This document shows, piece by piece, positions 36,838 to 45,814 of a stretch of DNA of 64,000 nucleotides. The notes beneath the pieces were generated by a model. That model searched no databases and was not told the origin of the DNA. It saw only the letters and a program-made list of their open reading frames with translations. A program made the position numbers and the translations under genes. Origin of the DNA: Prado023 sp963753075 (lineage in GTDB: Bacteria > Actinomycetota > Actinomycetes > S36-B12 > CAIYMF01); assembly GCA_963753075.1 (NCBI GenBank), contig CAVWAR010000017.1:1054001-1118000 (forward strand), read 5' to 3'. Each line of letters opens with the position of its first letter. The stretch's first letter is position 1.

Positions 36838-37179
36838 ATGACTGCAGACGGGCCGATGGCCGAACTCGACGGCCCCATCGCGGCCCCTGACCACCACCGG
36901 GTCGTTTTCGAGAATGGGCATGTGCGCGTCCTGGAGACAGTCGTCCCCGCGGGTGACACGACCCCGCTGCACACGCATCTGCCCCGGCATCTCATGGTCG
37001 TGGTCTCCGGATCGCACTTCACCCGGCGTGGGGCCGACGACGAGGTCCTGCTCGACACCCGGGCGGAGCCCGCGTTCTCGATGCCGTCCTACCTCTGGAG
37101 CGACGGCACCCCCGCGCACACGTTGGAGAACACGGGACAGGACGAGATCCGCGTCATCTCGGTGGAACTCAAGGGCTGA
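36838..37179 (+). CDS. Cupin-like protein
   Basis: The 113-residue protein appears to be a single small beta-barrel. The cupin motif 1 region reads PLHTHLPRHLMVVVSG, giving the His-x-His pair and a third His, and motif 2 is GTPAHTLENTG. The opening HHRVVFENGHVRVLETVVPAGD is typical of cupins annotated as cytoplasmic enzymes or regulators. It probably binds a metal. The ATG at 36838 is the first in frame; no obvious Shine-Dalgarno was found. It stands alone between the IS481 end and the lipoprotein gene. Confidence 0.8.
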   Translation: MTADGPMAELDGPIAAPDHHRVVFENGHVRVLETVVPAGDTTPLHTHLPRHLMVVVSGSHFTRRGADDEVLLDTRAEPAFSMPSYLWSDGTPAHTLENTGQDEIRVISVELKG

Positions 37180-37582
37180 CCGCCGAGCCCCTCAGCCCCC
37201 CGAGTGGACCGAGAAGAACGCTGCCCAGCTTCGCAGACGCGGGGGCGTTGCGCGCCACAGCCGCACAACGCATCCTGGGCGTCGTGATGCCTTCCGCAAG
37301 ATTCGGCAGACGCATTTGCGCGGATCCCGAGATCGGTCACGCCGCGATGGCCAGGGATGCGCGATAGGCGGCGAATAGACGCAACTTCGGCCGTATCGCC
37401 GTTGAAGCGGGGATCGCTCGTGCAGTGGGGCTCGGCGCGAAGATGCCATGCACGGCCCGGTCAGTGACGGGTTCCCTGTGGGCGCAGCGTGGACGGCTGG
37501 TTTCCGAACGCGGGCCGGCGGTAACGCTGGGCAGCTTGGACTCTGGTGTGTAGCGGAGGATGATTTGGCGTGGGTGGTGATC
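37180..37582. other. Intergenic region, no supported gene
   Basis: These 403 bases contain no convincing gene on either strand. A leftward frame ending at 37337 reads a protein-like tail (PKLRLFAAYRASLAIAA) but has no start or domain, so I leave it unassigned. Confidence 0.35.
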
Positions 37583-38208
37583 ATGCGCGGCACGGGCAGG
37601 TCTGAAGGCCAGCGGGGGCTGGGGCTGGGGAGGCGCATGGGGGTGCTTATCGCGGCGGCCTTCGTGGTCGCGGGGTGCCTGGGTCAGGACTTCAAGTCGA
37701 TCGAACTGTCCCTGAACGAGTGGGCCAGCGGCTGGCAGGCGACGGTCGAGCCGGACGAGGAGTTCTACGTCGGCCTCCGGCCGGTTCGGATGCACCCGGA
37801 CGCGCGGTGGCGACTGGTCGCCGCGGATGCCTCGGTCGTGGAGTTGGCCGACCAGTCCGTGGTGGAGGCTGAGGTTGTTCCTGAGGAGCCGGGCGAGTGG
37901 GTCTTCAGGTTCCGGGCAGTTGCGCTGGGCGGATCCCCGCTGACTTTCGAGGCCCTCGCGGGCGGCGTGCGGGTGGCGATCGCCGAGTACTCGGTGAGTG
38001 TCGTGGAGGATGCGTGCGCGGCGGGTGTGGGCGTGACCGCGGCGCGGTGCAAGGCACCGATGTCGACGTCGAGGCGGCCCTGCGAGCGGTGCTGCCGGAT
38101 GTGTGCGCGCCGGCCGTCGAGCGCTCACGCTCCGAGCACGGCAGGGCCGAGTACCAGCGGGCCGCGATGGGCATTCAGCGTCCAGGCTGGAAGTCAAGCG
38201 CCAGATAG
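37583..38208 (+). pseudogene. Lipoprotein, possible protease-inhibitor-like fold, one frameshift
   Basis: ATG 37583 starts a basic n-region, a hydrophobic stretch and the lipobox VVAGC. The domain of about 110 residues has strands FYVGLRPVRMHPDARWRLV and GEWVFRFRAVALGG, the spacing of chagasin-like (I42) beta-sandwich inhibitors, but the key loops are not clear. After GVTAARC near 38045 the frame changes (one base missing) to TDVDVEAALRAVLPDVCAP and ends at 38208. The repaired protein has about 208 residues. The fold assignment is tentative. Confidence 0.5.
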
Positions 38209-38230
38209 GGCCGGCCCCCTGCTACCGGCG

Positions 38231-39052
38231 TCAGTACAAGCACTTCGCCTGCGGGTTGCCGACGTTCACCGCCATCGAGCCGCTGCCAGGGGTCGGTGGT
38301 TGCCGTTCGTGGTAGAGCCGGAGTCTCAGGACACCGCGGACGTCGATGACGACGTCGTCCGACTGGTCGTTGGTTAGGGTCCGCTGATACTTCGACACGC
38401 CATCGCCGAGGATGGTGACTAGCTCGTAGGTGCCGAACTTGGAGTCATCGTCCAACCCGACGACCGCTCTGAATTCGACGCACTTCCGTTGCAGGCTGTA
38501 GTCCGACCAGCCAGCCGCGCCAAGCGTGCTTGATCCTGTCCGGCCCTCGGCCTGGATCGTGCGAGCAGTGTACGTGCCGTTCGTGTACTGCGGCCCTGCG
38601 TCGTCGAACTTGCCGGCGTAGCTCGAGAAAATGCCTCCAGCGCTGCTGTAGTCGGTACGGTCCTCGTTGCTGATGTCTCGCCACTTGTAGATCCGAACCT
38701 TCTGCTTCAGCGTTGCGCGCTTGCCGACGACCTTGACCCTAAGAACCTTCTCACCGGGAGCAGCGAAGCGGACCTTCTTCTTGTACTTCTTTCCCGCTCG
38801 GACACGAGTCTTGGCGATCTTGGTCCACGATCCGCCAGACTTCATCTGGATCCAAACACGCTTCCCCTTCCTCGCCCGGGCCTTGCCGGACAGGACAATC
38901 GTGTCTCCAACCAGCGCCTCAGTCGGCGAAACCGTAATCGTCGGCCTTGCTGCAGCGTAGGTCGGTGGTGCAACTAGAACGGTCCCGCCAAATACCAGAG
39001 CGAAGACCAACGCGAAGACACCGGCGTTCCCCACCGTCGCGTGATTGCGCAT
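38231..39052 (-). CDS. Secreted protein with basic Ig-like domain and NPCBM/NEW2-like module
   Basis: The 273-residue protein has a signal peptide (GNAGVFALVFALVFGGTVLV, cleavage after TYAA). Residues 35-125 form a Lys/Arg-rich Ig-like domain (VSPTEALVGDTIVLSGKA and the strand KGKRVWIQMKSGGSW). The C-terminal 140 residues resemble an NPCBM/NEW2 carbohydrate-binding module: a CVEFRAVVGLDDDSK strand pair, then VVIDVRGVLRLRLY. GGGGGAA precedes the ATG at 39052. It probably binds a glycan outside the cell. Its last bases lie next to the lipoprotein gene on the other strand (convergent). Confidence 0.7.
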   Translation of the reverse strand: MRNHATVGNAGVFALVFALVFGGTVLVAPPTYAAARPTITVSPTEALVGDTIVLSGKARARKGKRVWIQMKSGGSWTKIAKTRVRAGKKYKKKVRFAAPGEKVLRVKVVGKRATLKQKVRIYKWRDISNEDRTDYSSAGGIFSSYAGKFDDAGPQYTNGTYTARTIQAEGRTGSSTLGAAGWSDYSLQRKCVEFRAVVGLDDDSKFGTYELVTILGDGVSKYQRTLTNDQSDDVVIDVRGVLRLRLYHERQPPTPGSGSMAVNVGNPQAKCLY

Positions 39053-39237
39053 GAGCACTTCCCCCGTTCAAGTGGTCGCGGATGACTCCGCCGAGCATTC
39101 CACGCCGACAGCAGGCGTTTCAACCCCTGCGGACGCTTGGAAGACTTCTCGCGGGCTGGTTTGGACGACGGTCTGGATGGACATGCAGAGAGGCCGGCCT
39201 CCCCACAGGGAAACCGGACTCTGACCTGCGGTGATAC

Positions 39238-39314
<77 letters not shown>

Positions 39315-39477
39315 AACACCCCTCGCGGGGCTGGGACAGGATATCCCAGCCGACGGGTGGACCCGAAATCGCCGAGCCTCGCGAAGTCGGGACCATGGAC
39401 CATGCCCTCGGCTCCGGAGGCGTCCTACCGTGGAACAGGCGCCGAGGGCCGGCGCCGAGACCCAGGGGGCATGACGA

Positions 39478-39954
39478 ATGAAGCAAACGAAGGACGCCGC
39501 CACCGAGTTCCTCGAGCTCACACGGGTGGCTGTGACCGGGGTATCTGCCAACCCGAGCGGACATGGCAGCAACGCGGTCTACACCCGCATGCGCGACCGA
39601 GGCTACGAGGTGTTCGCGGTCAACCCGAACTCCCCTACCGCGGAGGGGGACAGGACCTATCCCGACCTCCGCTCGATCCCCGACGGCGTCGAGGCAGTGG
39701 TCATCGGTACCCGACCTGACCGGGCGGAAGCGAGCATGCAGGAGGCGATCGATCTGGGGATCACACACGTGTGGATGCATCGCGCCTTCGGCTCCGGCAG
39801 CGTCTCCGACCCTGCGACCGCGCTGGGCCGGGCGAACGGGGTCACGGTCATCGACGGTGGCTGCCCGTTGATGTTCGGCCCCACCTCCGACGGCGGGCAC
39901 CGCTTCATGTGCAAGCTCCTGACGATGACCGGGAAGGTCCCGAAGCGGGTCTGA
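39478..39954 (+). CDS. CoA-binding domain protein (YccU-type)
   Basis: The 158-residue protein is a single Rossmann CoA-binding domain like the N-terminal part of succinyl-CoA synthetase alpha. Features are VAVTGVSANPSGHGSNAVY near residue 18, VFAVNPNS, the AVVIGTRPDRA strand, and GITHVWMHRAFG; the last segment has Cys residues in GGCPLMF and FMCKLL. The exact role of the family is unknown. It is the only rightward gene in the right third of the window and converges with der. Confidence 0.85.
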   Translation: MKQTKDAATEFLELTRVAVTGVSANPSGHGSNAVYTRMRDRGYEVFAVNPNSPTAEGDRTYPDLRSIPDGVEAVVIGTRPDRAEASMQEAIDLGITHVWMHRAFGSGSVSDPATALGRANGVTVIDGGCPLMFGPTSDGGHRFMCKLLTMTGKVPKRV

Positions 39955-40010
39955 ACGCCCGAACGCCCGACCCAGCCGGATCGCCGGCGGCGTGCGGCAG
40001 ACCTGCTGCA

Positions 40011-41543
40011 CTACCGGTTCGCGCCGCGCTTCTCCCGGATCCGCAGGTTGATCCGGATGGGCGTGCCGACGAAGCCGAACTCCTCGCGCAGCCGCCGCTC
40101 GACGAACCGCCGGTAGCCGGCCTCGAGGAAGCCGGTGGTGAACAGCACGAAGGTCGGCGGCCGCGTGGTCGCCTGGGTGCCGAAGAGGATCCGCGGCTGC
40201 TTGCCCCCACGAAGGGGGTGCGGGTGCGCGGCGACGAGCTCCTTGAGGAACTGGTTGAGCCGCCCCGTGGACACGCGCGTCTCCCAGCCCGCGAGGGCCG
40301 CGTCGATCGCCGGCACGAGCTTGTCCACGGAACGCCCGGTCATCGCTGAGATGTTGACCCGTGGCGCCCACGCGACCGGAGCCAGGTCACGCTCGATCTC
40401 GCGCTCCAGGTACCGCCGCCGCTCCTCGTCGACCGTGTCCCACTTGTTCATCGCCAGGACCAGCGAGCGGCCCGCCTCAACCACCATCGACGTGATCCGC
40501 AGGTCCTGCTCGCTCATCGGCTCCCCGCCGTCGATGAGGACGACGGCCACCTCTGCCTTCTCCAGCGCAGCGTGGGTGCGCAGCGAGGCGTAGTACTCGT
40601 GCCCGCTCGCGACCCGGACCCGGCGGCGGATCCCGGCCGTATCGACGAAGAGCCACTCGCGGTCGCGGATCACGACGATCTCGTCCACCGGATCAACTGT
40701 CGTGCCCGCCACATCGGACACGACAGCCCGCTCCTGCCCGGCCAGCTTGTTCAGCAGCGACGACTTGCCCACGTTCGGCTTGCCGATCAGGGCAACGCGA
40801 CGCGGGCCAGCCTCGACGGCTCGACCGCTGCCCTCCGCAGGCAGCACCTCGAGGACCGCATCCAGCAGGTCCCCACTGCCTCGGCCGTGGAGGGCGGACA
40901 CGGCATACGGCTCGCCCAGCCCGAGCGACCACAGCATTGCCGCATCAGCCTCGGCTCGCTCGTCGTCGACCTTGTTGGCCGCCAGCACCACGGGCTTGCC
41001 CGCGCGCCGGAGCACCTTGATGACCGCTTCCTCCGCATCCGTGGCGCCGACCATCGTGTCGACGACCAGGATCACGACGTCGGCGATGGCCACGGCCCTC
41101 TCAGCCTGGTCCGAGATCTGGGCCGCGAGCCCGCGTGCATCCGGATCCCACCCGCCGGTATCCATCAGCACGAACGGATGCCCGGACCACTCGGCCTCGT
41201 ACGCCACCCGGTCCCGCGTCACCCCGGGCACGTCCTGGACGACCGCCTCGCGCCGGCCGAGGATCCGGTTCACCAGCGTGGACTTCCCGACGTTCGGCCG
41301 GCCGATGATGGCCACGACCGGCAGCGCATGGCCGCCGGCCTCAGCGAGGTCGTCCTCGTCCAACTCGACGCCGAACTCCGCCGCAGCGGCCGCAAGCGCG
41401 GCGCGTTCGGCCTCCTCGTCGAACTCCCAGGCGGTGTCGTCCCCCTCGAAGGACGAGTCCGGGGCCGTCTCATCGACGTCGCCGGCAGCTACCCATCCCG
41501 AGGATTCCGGTGCAGATGGGTCCGTGCTCGGCGTGTCGCTCAT
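40011..41543 (-). CDS. der: GTPase Der (EngA), 50S ribosome assembly
   Basis: The 510-residue protein has two tandem G domains and a KH-like C-terminal domain. The first P-loop is GRPNVGKSTLVNR (about residue 80), with DVPGVTRD and DTGGW; the second is GKPNVGKSSLLNK, with DVAGTTVD and NKWD later. The C-terminal FVGTPIRINLRIREK is typical of Der. An acidic extension of about 70 residues precedes the first domain, as in other actinobacteria. It follows cmk by about 60 bases at the end of the housekeeping cluster. Confidence 0.97.
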   Translation of the reverse strand: MSDTPSTDPSAPESSGWVAAGDVDETAPDSSFEGDDTAWEFDEEAERAALAAAAAEFGVELDEDDLAEAGGHALPVVAIIGRPNVGKSTLVNRILGRREAVVQDVPGVTRDRVAYEAEWSGHPFVLMDTGGWDPDARGLAAQISDQAERAVAIADVVILVVDTMVGATDAEEAVIKVLRRAGKPVVLAANKVDDERAEADAAMLWSLGLGEPYAVSALHGRGSGDLLDAVLEVLPAEGSGRAVEAGPRRVALIGKPNVGKSSLLNKLAGQERAVVSDVAGTTVDPVDEIVVIRDREWLFVDTAGIRRRVRVASGHEYYASLRTHAALEKAEVAVVLIDGGEPMSEQDLRITSMVVEAGRSLVLAMNKWDTVDEERRRYLEREIERDLAPVAWAPRVNISAMTGRSVDKLVPAIDAALAGWETRVSTGRLNQFLKELVAAHPHPLRGGKQPRILFGTQATTRPPTFVLFTTGFLEAGYRRFVERRLREEFGFVGTPIRINLRIREKRGANR

Positions 41544-41602
41544 AGCGCAAGGGTAGTTGAGCGCCAGCCGCGCAGCTGCCGCCCAGACATGACCGACCGT
41601 GC

Positions 41603-42316
41603 TCAGGTGGCTGCAGCAGCCTCGTTCACGATCTCGACGATCGTGGCGATGACCTCGTCCAGCGTCTGGAACGTACCGTCCACCTGCACGGCACCATCGG
41701 CCCGACGCAGCGGCGCGACGGCCCGCCCGGAGTCGATGGCGTCACGCTGGGCCAGAGAGGCCGCCGTCGCCGCGATGTCGCCGTGCCCCGGAGCGTCGGC
41801 CCCCGACCGGCCTGCGTCCTCCAGCGCCCGACGGGCCGCCCGGGCCTCGGCGTCCGCGGTGAGGAAGATCTTGGCAGTCGCGTCCGGGAGCACGACGGTG
41901 CCGATGTCACGGCCCTCGACCACGATCCCGCGCCCGTTGGCCAGGCTCACGCGCACGACCTCACGCTGCAGCTCCACCAACCGTTCGCGCACCTTCGGGA
42001 CCGCTGCTACGGCACTCACAGCACCTGTGACTGCAGCCCCGCGGATCGGCCCGCTGACGTCTCGGCCGTCGACCGAGATCGCCGGAGCGCTCGGATCGGT
42101 GTCCGAACTCAGGCGCGGCTCCCCGGCCAGGGCGGCGATGCCCACCGGGTCATCGAGGTCCGCACCCCTGTCGAGCATGTACCAGGCCATCGCCCGATAC
42201 ATGGCGCCCGTGTCGAGATAGTCCAGCCCGAGCTCCTGGGCCACCCCGCGGCTCGTGCTGGACTTGCCACTGCCCGAGGGACCATCGATGGCAACAACTG
42301 CGCGGCTGGAGTTCAC
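41603..42316 (-). CDS. cmk: (d)CMP kinase
   Basis: The 237-residue protein phosphorylates CMP and dCMP. It has the P-loop GPSGSGKSSTSRGVA near residue 11, the LDTGAMYRA motif, the RDIGTVVLPDA strand and a lid region with RALEDAGRSG. Length and order match bacterial Cmk. The start ATG at 42316 lies 27 bases after the tyrA stop, so co-transcription is likely. Confidence 0.95.
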   Translation of the reverse strand: MNSSRAVVAIDGPSGSGKSSTSRGVAQELGLDYLDTGAMYRAMAWYMLDRGADLDDPVGIAALAGEPRLSSDTDPSAPAISVDGRDVSGPIRGAAVTGAVSAVAAVPKVRERLVELQREVVRVSLANGRGIVVEGRDIGTVVLPDATAKIFLTADAEARAARRALEDAGRSGADAPGHGDIAATAASLAQRDAIDSGRAVAPLRRADGAVQVDGTFQTLDEVIATIVEIVNEAAAAT

Positions 42317-42343
42317 GACGACACACCCTAGCGGCCGGACCGG

Positions 42344-43441
42344 TCAGGCCCGCACGTCCCAGCCGTCGGCCACCAGGGCATCAGCCAGGGGGTCAGCCGC
42401 CGACTGGCCGACGGTGATCTCCACGACGCCGGTCGGGCGCCCCAGCACATGCTCGATCCGCACGTCCTCCACCGAGAAGCCGGCCTCGGCCACCGCGGCG
42501 AACAACCGGCCGAGCTCGCCGGGCTGGTCGGGAACCGCGACCGGGACGACGGCCATCGGGGACCGGCGCGCCCCGTGCTTGCCGGGCACCCGGTCGCGAC
42601 CGGCATTGCCGCGACGCAGCGCCTCGGTGAGGACGTCCTCCCCGCCCTGGTCGATGCTGCCCAGCGCGTGCAGGAGCGAGTCCAGGTCTGCGCGTACAGC
42701 CCCGAGGACGGCGGCCACGGGCGTTGCGTTGGCCGACAGGATCTCGACCCACAGGCGCGGGTCCGACTGGGCAATCCGGGTCATGTCCCGCAAGCCCTGC
42801 CCGGCGACCGACACGACCGTGTCCGAGGAGTCCAGCAGCTGGGCCGCGAGGAGCGAGGACAGCACCTGGGGGGTGTGCGAGACCACGGCGACAGCGCGGT
42901 CATGCTCGGCGGCGGGCATCAGGATCGGCAGGGCACGTGCGGCCAGGGCCAACTCCTGGACCGCGAGGACTGCCGCCTCATCGCCGCCGTCGTGGGGGGT
43001 GATCACCCATGGCCGGTCGTCGATCAGGTCGGCGCGGGCTCCGGCCGGACCCGAGACCTCCCGGCCGGCCATGGGATGGCCACCGACGTACCGGGAGAGG
43101 TCCACCCCGGCGGCGACGAGCGCGCGCTGGATCGGGACCTTGACCGACGCGACATCCGTGACGACAGCCTGCGGGTGCGCGCGCAGGTGCTCGGCCACCA
43201 GGCCCGCCGTGGCTGCCGGTGGCACGGCCACAACCACCAGCCCGGGGCCCGGCGTCGCCGATCCGCCGAGGTCCGCCCCAGCGACTGCACGTCCAGCGCC
43301 CAGGGACTCAGCCATCGCGACCGACTCCGGGTCCCGGTCCGTGAGCCAGACCTCCACGCCCTGCCGGCGCAACGAGAGCGCGAGTGACGTGCCGATGAGC
43401 CCGGTGCCCACGATCAGGACCGGCTCGGGGAGCCCGCTCAC
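42344..43441 (-). CDS. tyrA: Prephenate dehydrogenase with ACT domain
   Basis: The 365-residue protein makes 4-hydroxyphenylpyruvate for tyrosine synthesis. The NAD motif is VGTGLIGTSLALSL near residue 11. Catalytic features are TDVASVK, GGHPMAGRE and HDRAVAVVSHTPQ. A C-terminal ACT domain (VPVAVPDQPGELGRLFAAV) probably gives feedback control by an aromatic amino acid. I start at the GTG at 43441, which overlaps the aroH stop (GTGA); longer in-frame extension upstream is not conserved. Confidence 0.93.
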   Translation of the reverse strand: MSGLPEPVLIVGTGLIGTSLALSLRRQGVEVWLTDRDPESVAMAESLGAGRAVAGADLGGSATPGPGLVVVAVPPAATAGLVAEHLRAHPQAVVTDVASVKVPIQRALVAAGVDLSRYVGGHPMAGREVSGPAGARADLIDDRPWVITPHDGGDEAAVLAVQELALAARALPILMPAAEHDRAVAVVSHTPQVLSSLLAAQLLDSSDTVVSVAGQGLRDMTRIAQSDPRLWVEILSANATPVAAVLGAVRADLDSLLHALGSIDQGGEDVLTEALRRGNAGRDRVPGKHGARRSPMAVVPVAVPDQPGELGRLFAAVAEAGFSVEDVRIEHVLGRPTGVVEITVGQSAADPLADALVADGWDVRA

Positions 43442-43800
43442 TGGGCCAGGTCCGTGCGCAGCGCCTCTGCACCGCGCAGGTAGACGTGGGTCACCTGCGC
43501 GCGCGGCAGGTCGCACTCGACGTGCGCCATCACCCGGACAACGCGGGGCATCGCCCCGGCCACGTCGATCTCCTGGGCGCAGATCAGCGGGACGTCTCCG
43601 ATGTCCAGTGCCCGAGCAGCACCCGCGGGGAACGCGCACACCAGGTCAGGGGTCGCGGTGAACAGCACGGAGATCAGGTCGTCGGTACCCAAGCGGTTGC
43701 GCTCGAGCATCGCCAGGACGAGCTCGACCACCGCGGCCCGCATCTCGTCGGCATCATCGGCAACCAAGCACGTCGCTCCACGCACTGCCCGCACCGGCAT
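43438..43800 (-). CDS. aroH: Chorismate mutase, AroH type
   Basis: The 120-residue protein has the monofunctional AroH fold: VRAVRGATCLVADDADEM at the N-terminus, ERNRLGTDDLISVLFTATPDL, the Arg in the ARALDIGDVPLICAQEID segment, and the VYLRGAEALR C-terminus with the active-site Arg. It converts chorismate to prephenate for the overlapping tyrA gene, so the pair carries two successive steps. Confidence 0.95.
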   Translation of the reverse strand: MPVRAVRGATCLVADDADEMRAAVVELVLAMLERNRLGTDDLISVLFTATPDLVCAFPAGAARALDIGDVPLICAQEIDVAGAMPRVVRVMAHVECDLPRAQVTHVYLRGAEALRTDLAQ

Positions 43801-43889
43801 GGTGACCTCCCCACCTCATTCGCGGACCAGCCTACTGGCCCGGTAGGCGCCCCCGACCCAGTTGCCCCTGCGCATCGTCCGCCAGCATC

Positions 43890-44675
43890 TCAGAGTTCGG
43901 TGCGGTTCCACTTCCAGAACGCGACCACGATGAACACCACACATGCCACGCTGGTGAACACCAGGGCGCCCGGTGCCTCGATCGGCTGGCCGGTGATGAC
44001 CGAGCTCGTCACCGAGGTATCCGAATCGCTGCTGCCCACCACCAGCGCCCAGGGCAGGACCGAGCCCAGCCCCGGAATCCCGGTGATGAGCTGCTGCCCG
44101 AAGGCGAATGCCAACGGGATGGCGATCACCGGTCCGGCCGAATCGAACAGCGTGCCCAGCATCAGCGTGAGGGTCAGGAAGAACATCAGGTTCAGGGCAG
44201 CGACCATCGCGCCCAGCGCGAACCTCGGAACCGAGACGTCGATCCCGGCCAGAGAGACCTGCAGGAGCAGGAACGCCGAGGGGATGACGATCATGGTTGC
44301 GATCACGCCGACGGCGTTGGGCACGAGCTTCGAGAACATGAACGCTTCCCGCGACGCGGGCTTGGACAGCACCCACGCCGCCGTCCCACTCTGCTTCTCC
44401 CCCACGATTGCTTCCTGCATGATGATGGCCACCGCGATGGCGGCGAACATCGTCATGACCCCGTAGAGGGCGAACACGTCGACCCCGTCGGGCGCGTCGC
44501 CCCAGACCGCCACGGCCACCGACCCGTTGAGGATGAACGTCCACAGCAGGGCCTGGGTCCACCAATCCTTTGTCCGCCACCATGAGGCGAACCCGGCTCC
44601 CATCAGGGTCGACAGGCCGGCCCGCCAACCGTGGTCGTCGCGGGCATCAAGTACGGCGGTGCTGTCGCTAGGCAT
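43890..44675 (-). CDS. ABC-2 type transporter permease
   Basis: The 261-residue membrane protein has six hydrophobic segments, among them DVFALYGVMTMFAAIAVAIIM and MVAALNLMFFLTLTLMLGTL. It matches ABC-2 permeases of the NatB/YhaP kind. The ATG at 44675 overlaps the ATPase stop by 8 bases, so the two form an export complex. The substrate is unknown; multidrug or lipid export is common. Confidence 0.88.
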   Translation of the reverse strand: MPSDSTAVLDARDDHGWRAGLSTLMGAGFASWWRTKDWWTQALLWTFILNGSVAVAVWGDAPDGVDVFALYGVMTMFAAIAVAIIMQEAIVGEKQSGTAAWVLSKPASREAFMFSKLVPNAVGVIATMIVIPSAFLLLQVSLAGIDVSVPRFALGAMVAALNLMFFLTLTLMLGTLFDSAGPVIAIPLAFAFGQQLITGIPGLGSVLPWALVVGSSDSDTSVTSSVITGQPIEAPGALVFTSVACVVFIVVAFWKWNRTEL

Positions 44676-45630
44676 CGGTCGGTCCGTCCTCGACCAGGTC
44701 CACGAAGATGTCCTCAAGGCTTGCTGAGGGCTTGCTGAACTCCTTCACGACAAGCATCTCGTCCTCCAGAAGCACCCGCTGGAGCCTCGCCTCGGCGGTT
44801 CCCACGTCATTGACCGTGATCCGCAGGCGGGCGGACTCAGCGCCACCGTCGACGTCGACCCCATCCACCCACGGCATGTCGAGGAGGGCTGCCCTCGCCC
44901 GACCGATGTCACCCTCGATCACGACCGTGAACACCGAAGCGCTTCCCGAGGACAAGACGTCGCGGATCGGCCCCTGCTCGACGATCCGGCCGCCCTTGAG
45001 GATGCAGATCATGTCGCTGACCCGCTGGACGTCGTCGAGGATGTGCGTTGAGTACAGGACCGTCGACGTGGTCCTGAAGCGCTCGAGGATCGCCAGGACA
45101 TCACGCCGGCCCAAGGGATCGAGAGCTGCAGCCGGCTCGTCCAGGATCAACAGGTCGGGTTCATGGATCTGGGCCTGGGCGATCCCCAGCCGCTGCGTCT
45201 CGCCGCCTGAGAGGGTCTTGACCGGGCGGTCGGCCTTGTCCTGGATCCCGACCAGCTCCAGCATGTCGCCGACCCGGGCCTCGATTCGGTCAGCCGGCCC
45301 GGAGAAGAAGAACCCCGCGGCGAAGCGCAGTGTCTCCCGCGCGGTCATGTGCGGGTAGAAGCGGGGTTCCTGAGGCAGGTACCCAACTCGGCGCCGGACC
45401 GACGGGCTGTCCTTCTCGATGTCCAGGCCGAAGATGGTCCCCGACCCTGACGTGGGCCGGATCAGACCGAGCAGCATCTTCATGGTCGTGGTCTTGCCGG
45501 CGCCGTTCGGACCGAGGAACCCGTACACCGAATGGCGCGGCACCTGAAGGTCGAGGGAGTCAACAGCATTGCTGCCCTCGTAGGTCTTGGACAGCGCCGT
45601 CGTCTGCACGGCCAGATCGATCGCATCCAC
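44668..45630 (-). CDS. ABC transporter ATP-binding protein
   Basis: The 320-residue ATPase has Walker A GPNGAGKTTTMK near residue 45, Q-loop GYLPQEPRFYP, signature LSGGETQRLGIAQ, Walker B LLILDEPAAALDPLG and the switch His in YSTHILDD. A C-terminal domain of about 90 residues follows, as in NatA/CcmA-like exporters. The GTG at 45630 is chosen because longer reading would overlap the rluB end; AGGAGG lies about 15 bases upstream. It pairs with the next gene. Confidence 0.92.
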   Translation of the reverse strand: MDAIDLAVQTTALSKTYEGSNAVDSLDLQVPRHSVYGFLGPNGAGKTTTMKMLLGLIRPTSGSGTIFGLDIEKDSPSVRRRVGYLPQEPRFYPHMTARETLRFAAGFFFSGPADRIEARVGDMLELVGIQDKADRPVKTLSGGETQRLGIAQAQIHEPDLLILDEPAAALDPLGRRDVLAILERFRTTSTVLYSTHILDDVQRVSDMICILKGGRIVEQGPIRDVLSSGSASVFTVVIEGDIGRARAALLDMPWVDGVDVDGGAESARLRITVNDVGTAEARLQRVLLEDEMLVVKEFSKPSASLEDIFVDLVEDGPTDA

Positions 45631-45814
45631 CGGGGCCGTCCTCCTTCCGCGCCAGGCGCACGACAACACCCGGCACGATATCGGCTGCCCCACCTTGAAA
45701 CCGGGACACGACGCACGGTACGACCGAACCGGTTCAGCGCTCGCCACCGCCAAGGCAGCATGCGACTCAGCCGCCGTCGAACCACCTCGACCAGCGGAGC
45801 TCAGGCTTCTCGCG

